This document shows positions 32,226 through 38,564 of a stretch of DNA of 38,564 nucleotides, piece after piece. The position numbers and the translations under genes are program-made. Position 1 is the first letter of the stretch. Every line of letters begins with the position of its first letter. Below the pieces are notes generated by a model. That model had not been told where the DNA came from. It did no database searches and saw only the letters and a program-made list of their open reading frames with translations. Source of the DNA: Botryllus schlosseri (taxonomy: Eukaryota > Chordata > Ascidiacea > Stolidobranchia > Styelidae); assembly GCA_000444245.1 (NCBI GenBank), contig ATSW01001256.1, forward strand, positions 1-38,564. Direction: 5' to 3'.

Positions 32226-32231
32226 AATAAA
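32226..32231 (+). promoter_or_regulatory. Poly(A) signal
   Basis: AATAAA 133 nt after the TAG at 32091-32093; a second AATAAA lies about 17 nt further on. It fits the 3' end of the three-exon gene. Confidence 0.55.
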
Positions 32232-32244
32232 CTACGTTTATAAT

Positions 32245-33367
32245 AAATGAAAGTGACGAGGGTAATGCAATCATTCTCGAAATTGGGATGAGGTAGCTTT
32301 CCTGGTACTTGGGATCATATATCAAGATACTGGCTGAGGCAGCATGGAAACCCTCATTTAAAGGAGGGTTGAAGGCGCGAAATGAATCATAGTAAATACA
32401 TTGACGTTTGCATGACCGATTAAGTAGTTTATACATGGCTGTATTATTGTACTGTACCCAAGGAGGACAGCCTCATCAACTCAAGCCGACAATTAAAGCC
32501 CAGCTTGCTAGGACGCAAATCATATCCAGTGGGTTATCAACTTCACACGGTGATTACCAACGCCAAAACGACACCTGGGGTGGTAGGACATTAATTTAAG
32601 ACTGGATTTGGTGATGCCTTGTAAGCGAAAACAGCTCGACTACGTACCCGAAACTCTTAGCCCAGTGCTCTTGAACGGTCTTCCATGTAACGTAACACTT
32701 AGGGTTTCGTGATACAGTCTCAAGGGTTTTCCGGAGGAGAACACACGCGTCATACAAATGCTTTCAGATGATACGTCCGTCTTGGCCATCATTAGATGTA
32801 TAGGTAACTACTAACTAGGCCCGACCATAATAGACGAATAATAGGGACTGTTGTGGCGATACGTCGTGTCTACTCTGCAGTGGCGTATGTAGAGAAGGTC
32901 TGGAATCACAATCACAAGTCCGTAATTCTGAGATGGCAACTCATTCGTAATTAAGCAATTGGTATCACCTTGTCGCGTTTCGAACGAACAGTTACGATCA
33001 CACTTTCGAAGGTGAAGCCTCGCATTTCTGAACTGTTGTTTGAAAGGGGACGGCTGAAGTCGAACTGAATTGCAATAATGTTTTCGTTTTGTGAAAATTA
33101 CACCTGGTTTTCTTCTTTTTAACACTGTGCTGATAGTAACGTATTGTACGTGAAGTTAGATATGTGTTCGCTCCGCGGAGGTTTGCGTATAAGCGTAAGT
33201 GTCCGGCATGCTAGTGACCACAGCTTTCAGCATACCCTGCGCAAAACGTACTGGTGCGAATTCAACTCGTGTATAGCACTGAATCTTTACTGTCCTGATA
33301 CACCCAAATCGAGGTTGCTCGCAACCAACACAAGCGAGACACATTCATCATGGCATTTCAACTCCAG
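32245..33367. other. Intergenic or unresolved, no gene called
   Basis: Several open stretches lie on both strands (for example plus 32408-32599 and minus 32811-33125), but none has a recognised domain and their splice phases could not be joined. No repeat boundary was found. Confidence 0.35.
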
Positions 33368-33600
33368 TATCATTGTTGCAAGAAAATAACAACACACCCA
33401 GTCCAGTGTCGATCAACACATTGCATATTAACCTCACAAGTAACTTCAATTCATCGATACTCACCGATTCGAGTCTGGAAAATCGCCGAACACATCAATC
33501 CCAAAAAGGTATCAATAAAAATTCAAGGAATATACCAATTAAATGTCAGCCACTTTCGACGTTTGAATCAAACGACAACTCGCAATCAGCTGTATGTTAA
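33368..33600 (+). CDS. Possible Ser/Asn/Thr-rich terminal exon
   Basis: After a good acceptor (GCATTTCAACTCCAG) the frame runs SLLQENNNTPSPVS, then INLTSNFNSSILTDSSLENR, to a TAA at 33600. The composition is rich in Ser, Asn and Thr with three potential N-glycosylation sequons, which suggests a disordered or secreted tail. No upstream exon could be joined, and no family is recognised. It may also be chance. Confidence 0.2.
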
Positions 33601-33784
33601 CAAGACGGCGCCCTATCTAAAACCCTTACACAATGACGCGCGACAAAATCGGTTCATATAAAACTATGTACTATATGTCATCTGGAATCTGATCAAAAAA
33701 TAAAATGAAGAATGTTGTCAGCCGTTGTTTGGTAGCGCCAAAAGCATAGCGACCACAGTGTGAGAAATGAAAATCGCGAGTTGC

Positions 33785-34397
33785 TTTAAATAGTGAAATA
33801 ATGGTAATGGCCACTTGATAAAATTGTTCATTTGCCAAAAAACACACTGCACACCAATTTTGGCTGAATTCCAGCCTAGGTGCATTGCTGTACATCAAAA
33901 AAGTTTGGGATTTATCTAATGAAAAGTTCTTTTTTTTAAATTTCACTGGCTACCCCATTACATTGATAGGTTGTCTTAAAACACGATCCACATCAAACTT
34001 GGGTAAATCTCATCCCGTAGAAGCGACGTTATTGCTGTTCAAATTCTAGGATTACAAATAGAATAACAGTGGGCGGATCTATAATGTATCATTCAAGTAT
34101 TTACTACCGTTTTTTCAAATCCAAAATTTCGTACTCCAATGACTTCGTTTCTACTGGTAGGAATTGAGCCAGACTTTTGCACAGGACTTTTTTCGGACAA
34201 TCTAACAATTCCATGGTCGTAGACAGTAATGTTTCAAAAAAATTGATATTTTTTTTTATTAAATCCCTAAGTTTTTTCTTCGGTTGGAATTGAGTCGAAA
34301 TTGGTGTGCAGAATTGTTTTAAGCAACCTAACAATGCTATCGAGTAGCCTGAAAAGTTTGAAAAAAAGTTAGTTTTGAACAGCCCTAGTGGACGTAT
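33785..34397. mobile_element. Foldback element, TTCAAAA-ended family, diverged copy
   Basis: The left part (ACACCAATTTTGGCTGAATTCCAGCC) and right part (GGTTGGAATTGAGTCGAAATTGGTGTG) are inverted relatives. The right end TTAGTTTTGAACAGCCCTA matches the end of the copy at 36448-37120. The left end is eroded. Confidence 0.65.
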
Positions 34398-34431
34398 TAG
34401 CATGCGACGCTCGAGCCTGTGGAGTTATGTA

Positions 34432-34485
34432 TGGGTTAGGGTTAAATTTATGAATGTGTTACGGTTGTGGTTAGGGTAAGGGTTA
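34432..34485 (+). repeat. Short telomere-like TTAGGG stretch
   Basis: GGGTTAGGGTTA and GGTTAGGGTAAGGGTTA, separated by about 25 bp. Degenerate interstitial telomere-type sequence; too short to be more than a low-complexity remnant. Confidence 0.5.
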
Positions 34486-34699
34486 TTTTTGGAGTTATAA
34501 GATTCCAGGTTATAAAGACACACGCTCCAGTAACAGGCGCTTAATATCTAGTAGGGGCACCAACCTCGCTCACAACATTAGCCAATAGCAAATTCGGGTA
34601 AGCCATGTAGTCAGATTACGGAAATAAAATCGCAACAAATGGTCAAGACCACCCGTAGACATCAGCAGTTGGATTCTAGCAATATCAAATTACCAGCAA

Positions 34700-34855
34700 G
34701 AGACTGTTAAGGTACAGAACTTCAATATACATTGAATAGGGTATTCATATTGATTTGAACCCGAATATTTTAGGCTGTTTGGTTGACTTTATTTCGATAT
34801 GAAAATAGCATTCAATTGTACACTGTGGTTCTGTACCTCCGAGTCTCTCATATTA
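34700..34855. mobile_element. MITE with ATTGAATAG ends
   Basis: The arms AGGTACAGAAC (near 34712) and GTTCTGTACCT (near 34830) pair, and inside them TTGATTTGAACCCGAATATT pairs in part with the opposite arm. It is a relative of 13285-13485 and 38497-38564. Confidence 0.6.
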
Positions 34856-35035
34856 GCCAATTGCCAACAACGATGTTCTTATTGAGTCTGTAAATTCGAT
34901 TTTTAACTATCGCTCAAAGAGTCATATGCAAGGAAGGTAGAAAAATGGCAAATCAACGTAGCACGCCAGCAACGAATCCTGTAATCTCACACACGCAGTA
35001 AAGACGCAAATATCAACACACGCTCGAAAACGAGG

Positions 35036-38000
35036 TCACGAAAACCCGCCTTCAGACTTCTCCCTCGGATCAAAACTTTCGTGTAAAGAGTCGCCGCGCG
35101 GCACTCGGGCCACGGATCGCGTGGTGGACGGGGACAGAAAAGCGAACTCGTTAGAAAGGGATATTCTGGCCGGAGTGTGAGTCGCGCGCGACGCCTGGCT
35201 GCCGCTAGAGTCCTTGTTGATCGGCGATGGGGTTTCGAATTCGCCAGTGCTGGTCGCGAGCGAGTCCGGAGATCTGCGGGTCGATTGCAGCCTGTCTTCG
35301 TACGCGGTGCAGTAGGGTGTCGTGCCGCTGATGGAGGATATTTGAGATAACGCGTCTGTGGTCGCGGTAGGCTGAAGCTGAGCTTTTGGCTGTAAAAGAG
35401 TGGGGATTGTGAAAACGCTTATCTCGTGTGTATCTGGCGGAAAAGTCTACGCACGAAATAATATTAGCTATGTATAAGATTACAAATGTTCGAACTTGTG
35501 TCTCTTAATGCGCCCACGAGCAGACTCGGAGAGCATGAAAGTTTTCAACTTTTTTGAATTAGATTAGGATTAGAATTATAGCTATACAGTTGTTTCCGGA
35601 TTAGACTAAAATTAGAATTATAGCTACACAGGTTTTTTTCCGAATTAGATTAGAATTAGACTTATGGCAATACACTTTTTTTTCAAAATAGACTAGAATT
35701 AGAATTATAGCTACACAGGCTTTTTTTTTCGAATTAGATTAGAATTAGAAATATAGCTACACAGGTCTTATTTCAAATTAGATTAGAATCAAAATGACTG
35801 AAGTCGTCTAACATTGGAAATTTCAAATTAGTGCAAAGAAACATGTCATGAATTAGATTTCGGTTCAATTATTCAAATTAGGCCACTGGAATTATCTAGC
35901 TGTCCATGTCTGCTTCTGCGTCAGACGCTACCAGTAAGGGTATTCGGTGCAACATATAGCAAATTTCATGGGAATATATATTAAACCCACAAACATACAC
36001 AATACACATAGATCAAGCACTCAGAATGTACACACCAAACTCCCTGCTTGCGGATGGGCGGTCCACCGTCTCGCGTTCTGGTCGAGGTTGTTCGCCAGTT
36101 CGTCGCCGCGGTCCTGCATGACGCGGAAATCCTCCTCGTTCTGCCTCCACAGTTCGATCATCTGCAGATTCCTGTTCCTTTGCGAGGTCAGGAGCTGATT
36201 GTAGGAAGCGAGCCCGGCCCGGATGGAATTCACCTCCCCCAGCATCGTTTTCTGAATCGACATCGTGAAACTTGAAATACGACGGTGCATCGCATACTTG
36301 GAGAACTAGGTAATTGTAGTTGTGCAATTACACTAATTATAACGAAATGCCGGTAGTCTAATTCTAATATAATTTGTGAAATGCTTCTACGGTCTAATTA
36401 TAATTCTTATGTAGTTTACGGTTTTTTCTGAAAATGCTACTTAACTATACAGTAGGGGTGTTCAAAAATGACCTTTTTTCTCAAATGTTGCTGGCAACCT
36501 ATTAAAATTGTTAGAATACCGTACCTGATTTAAGCCTACACACCAAATTTGGTTCAATTCCAGCCAGTAGTCGCATTGCTACAGGAGAAGAAAGTTTCTA
36601 TTTATTAAAAGTAATGAATTTTAAAAATTTTTAAAACTTCCTGTTCACTCCATGAAAGTGTTAGGTTGTGTACAGAAACGATGTTCACCAAATATGGTTC
36701 AATTCCAACCAGTGGAAGCGGAGTTATTGCCGTCGAAAAATTTTGGATTGTCAATAAAATAGTATTTAATACGACCAACTCTTTAATTATTTATTATAAG
36801 TGTGCCCACCGTAAATACTATTTTATTCAAATTCAAATTTTTCGATGGTAATAACTCCGCTTCCGCTGGTTGGGATTAAGCCAAATTTGGTGAACATCGT
36901 TTCTATAGACAACCTAACACTTTCATGGGGTGAACAGAAAATTTCGAAATTTTTGTCAATTAATTTTTATATAATAAATAGAAACTTTCTTCTCCTGTAG
37001 CAATGCGGCTACTGGTTGGAATTGAACCAAATTTGGTGTGTACGCTTAAATTAAGTGACCTAACAATTTTATCAAGTAGCCGGTACGACTTGAGAAAAAA
37101 GTCATTTTTGAACATCCCTAATCGACACACGTACTTTAGCCTCCTCGGCCTCCACCAGTTTCGCTTGCGTCTCGTCGAACAGCTTGCACAACTTTTCGTT
37201 GTCTTCCTTCAGTTCGCGGTACGATTTTCGCATTTCTTCGTATTTCTTAAAAGAAAACATCGGCACGTTAAAGAGCATGAACGCTTCCGACAGACACACA
37301 CAGATCGGTCGAGGTACTAAGGAATGACACCGTCAAATTCTACGATATTACAGGCAAAAGTAGCACTGTAAAAAAATGTCTACATTACTTCAAGTGAAAA
37401 CCGAAAATGGCACTTCTAAAACCTACACGAGTTTCAAAAATTAGATTTGGTCGCATTCTTTTAGCAGATAATCGGAGATGACTGCTTTCAAAATCGCAAG
37501 ATGAATTTGTTACAAAATTATTTAAAACCCCATGAAATCGTTGAGCTGTCCACGGGACCGATGCACAACAAATTTGACGCAATTCCAGCCAGTACAAGCG
37601 GAAGTTATCCGAGTTTTTCACTCATAATTCCGGGATTACCCACCGCGAATGCTATTTTTGCGAATCTCAAATGTTCAGCAGCAATGACTTCCCTTCTAGC
37701 GGTTGGAAGCGAGCAAAAATCAGTAAAAATCGTTCTTTTAGGCAGCTTAACAGTTTCATGGGGTTAACAGTCAAATTTAAAGAATAATTTCAACTCCCGT
37801 ACGTTCATATCCATCAGATCGAATCGGGCCAAATTTGGCGCGCAGCGTTTTTTTTTTTCAGACAAACAAACAATGTTTTTGAACGATTATTTTCGAACAG
37901 CCTTACTGAGCAAATCTGCTGACACGGGGTCCCTTACGAAACTTGCATTTACACTTGGCCATGATTTCATGTAGTCATTAGTTCAAGGTTGGCGCCGGCA

Positions 38001-38177
38001 ACTTAACTCGTGGCATTGGCACGTGATAAGTCGCGACACGGCGAAAGTCTCGTCACGAAACAATACCTTGCTCAAGTCTTCGATTTCATCGCGCTTACTT
38101 TCCTGGTATTTACGTTCGTATTCTTTTAACTTATTCCGCGTGCTAGTCAGCTCCTGTGAGAGGTCGCGGATTTCTTT
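35036..38177 (-). CDS. Coiled-coil protein, 3' part of a gene running off the right edge
   Basis: Exons in coding order are 38177-38067 (111 nt), 37245-37135 (111 nt), 36251-36036 (216 nt) and 35389-35036 (354 nt, TGA). All junctions are phase 0 with good acceptors (TTATTTTCAG, TTTCTTTTAAG, GTCGATTCAG, CTCTTTTACAG). The visible 263 residues start with heptad-like helices (KEIRDLSQELTSTRNKLKEY; KYEEMRKSYRELKEDNEKL). A third helix follows (KTMLGEVNSIRAGLASYNQL, QMIELWRQNEEDFRVMQDRG). The last 117 residues are Ser/Thr/Pro-rich and probably disordered (SQISSISGTTPY, FETPSPINKDSSGSQ), ending EKSEGGFS. It is probably an intracellular scaffold or cytoskeleton-linked protein; no named family is recognised. 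Codon use is clearly GC-rich compared with the introns. The donor of the third exon (TTG/GTGTGT) is weaker than the rest. Introns carry a large foldback and an AATTAGATTAG repeat. Confidence 0.85.
35555..35900 (-). repeat. AATTAGATTAG tandem repeat with flanks
   Basis: About five units of roughly 45-60 bp, each GAATTAGATTAGAATTAGA or similar, then ATAGCTACACAGG and a T run (35555-35790). The flank to 35900 matches, in reverse, the ends of the dispersed repeat at 9931-10075 and 36304-36450. It looks like a small mobile element with an expanded internal repeat, in the last intron of the coiled-coil gene. Confidence 0.75.
36304..36450 (+). repeat. CTAATTCTAAT dispersed repeat, copy next to a foldback
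   Basis: Similar to 9931-10075 across about 140 bp (AACGAAATGCCGGTAGTCTA against GCGAAATGTCGGTAATCTA). It ends where the foldback at 36456 begins. Confidence 0.6.
36456..37120. mobile_element. Long foldback element in an intron of the coiled-coil gene
   Basis: The arms run from TAGGGGTGTTCAAAAATGAC to GTCATTTTTGAACATCCCTA and pair over most of their length (about 320 bp each), for example AGAAGAAAGTTTCTATTTAT with its complement near 36975 and GGAAGCGGAGTTATTGCC with its complement near 36845. It is non-coding. In the primary transcript it would fold into a long hairpin. Relatives are at 33785-34397 and 37400-37905. Confidence 0.85.
37400..37905. mobile_element. Foldback element, diverged copy
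   Basis: It shares the AATTCCAGCCAGTA, CAGTTTCATGGGGTTAACAG and CCAAATTTGG motifs and the end TTTCGAACAGCCTTA with the 36456-37120 element. The left end is unclear. It lies between the first two visible exons of the coiled-coil gene. Confidence 0.6.
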
Positions 38178-38496
38178 CTGAAAATAAGAGACGCGCGAAT
38201 ATATCACATGGAAAGAATATGGCGCTGGATTGCACACGGGGACAGTAAGCGAATTACCGCACTGCCGTAACACACATACACAAAACGAGTGTACGAATTG
38301 AAATCACTTGACCCGATAATACTCGAAACGAAGATTTTCAAAAGCATTCAGTTGCTAAGATTATGACGCGACACGCAGGGTATATAGCGGCGATTCCCAA
38401 CCCCGCGGCTCCAAGCAAGCCTCGTTGCGGCTCTGATTGACCTCTGGATATACCACAAAATATAATAGACAGTAACTGTTTGTTTTATGAATAGTT

Positions 38497-38564
38497 TACA
38501 ATTGAATAGTATATTCATATTGAAATGAACCCGAATATTTTCGGCTGACACTCGTCAGGGGTAA
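38497..38564 (+). mobile_element. MITE with CAATTGAATAG end, cut by the window edge
   Basis: ACAATTGAATAGTATATTCA followed by ATGAACCCGAATATTTTCGG, a close match to the left arm of 13285-13485. Confidence 0.6.

Noticed and set aside
36013-36327. Alternative open frames over the third visible coiled-coil exon, both strands
   Set aside because: Only the minus frame with ELWRQNEEDF is phase-compatible with its neighbours and helix-like; the others are shadows of GC-rich coding sequence.
1-38564. CRISPR arrays, bacterial operons, rRNA
   Set aside because: No regular direct repeats with unique spacers, no ribosome-binding-site-spaced gene runs and no rRNA sequence; the window is eukaryotic.

Overview
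This window is nuclear DNA of an invertebrate metazoan. The evidence is spliced genes with GT-AG introns, mostly phase 1, multidomain secreted proteins typical of animals (vWA, trypsin, TSP1, ShKT and fibrinogen-like domains), tRNA-derived SINEs, and many hAT and pogo/Tigger transposons. A marine deuterostome such as an ascidian is a plausible guess, but nothing here proves it. Scattered Ns at 3609-3980 mark it as draft assembly. All gene models were joined by eye from splice signals, phase and domain logic.

Layout. 1193-4940 (minus) is a complete eight-exon gene for a 317-residue secreted protein, signal peptide-vWA-TSP1-ShKT. 10347-16121 (minus) is a complete eight-exon gene for a 377-residue secreted protein, signal peptide-trypsin-TSP1-ShKT. 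21285-23691 (minus) is a fibrinogen-related gene whose signal exon and C-terminal two thirds are clear and whose middle is not. 30319-32231 (plus) is a small unrecognised three-exon gene (127 residues) with a poly(A) signal. 35036-38177 (minus) is the 3' part of a coiled-coil protein gene that runs off the right edge. A further plus-strand exon near 33368-33600 is weak.

The three minus-strand secreted-protein genes share orientation and a first intron of phase 1 just after the signal peptide. The first two end in the same exon pair, a 153-nt phase-1/1 TSP1 exon followed by a terminal ShKT exon, behind unrelated N-terminal domains (vWA or trypsin). This looks like local duplication plus exon shuffling that gave one C-terminal module two different working heads. 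All three are predicted to be secreted, so a body-fluid or mucosal recognition/proteolysis role is possible, but that is inference.

The rest is repeat-rich. Several insertions are well dated by nesting and target-site duplications: a hAT inside a hAT (18235-19870), a hAT inside a Tigger remnant (20229-21226), and a hAT-like element inside a TAGGGTTGC-ended element (27711-29227). There are two full SINEs in opposite orientation with clean duplications, long foldback elements around and inside the coiled-coil gene, and AATTAGATTAG-type repeats.
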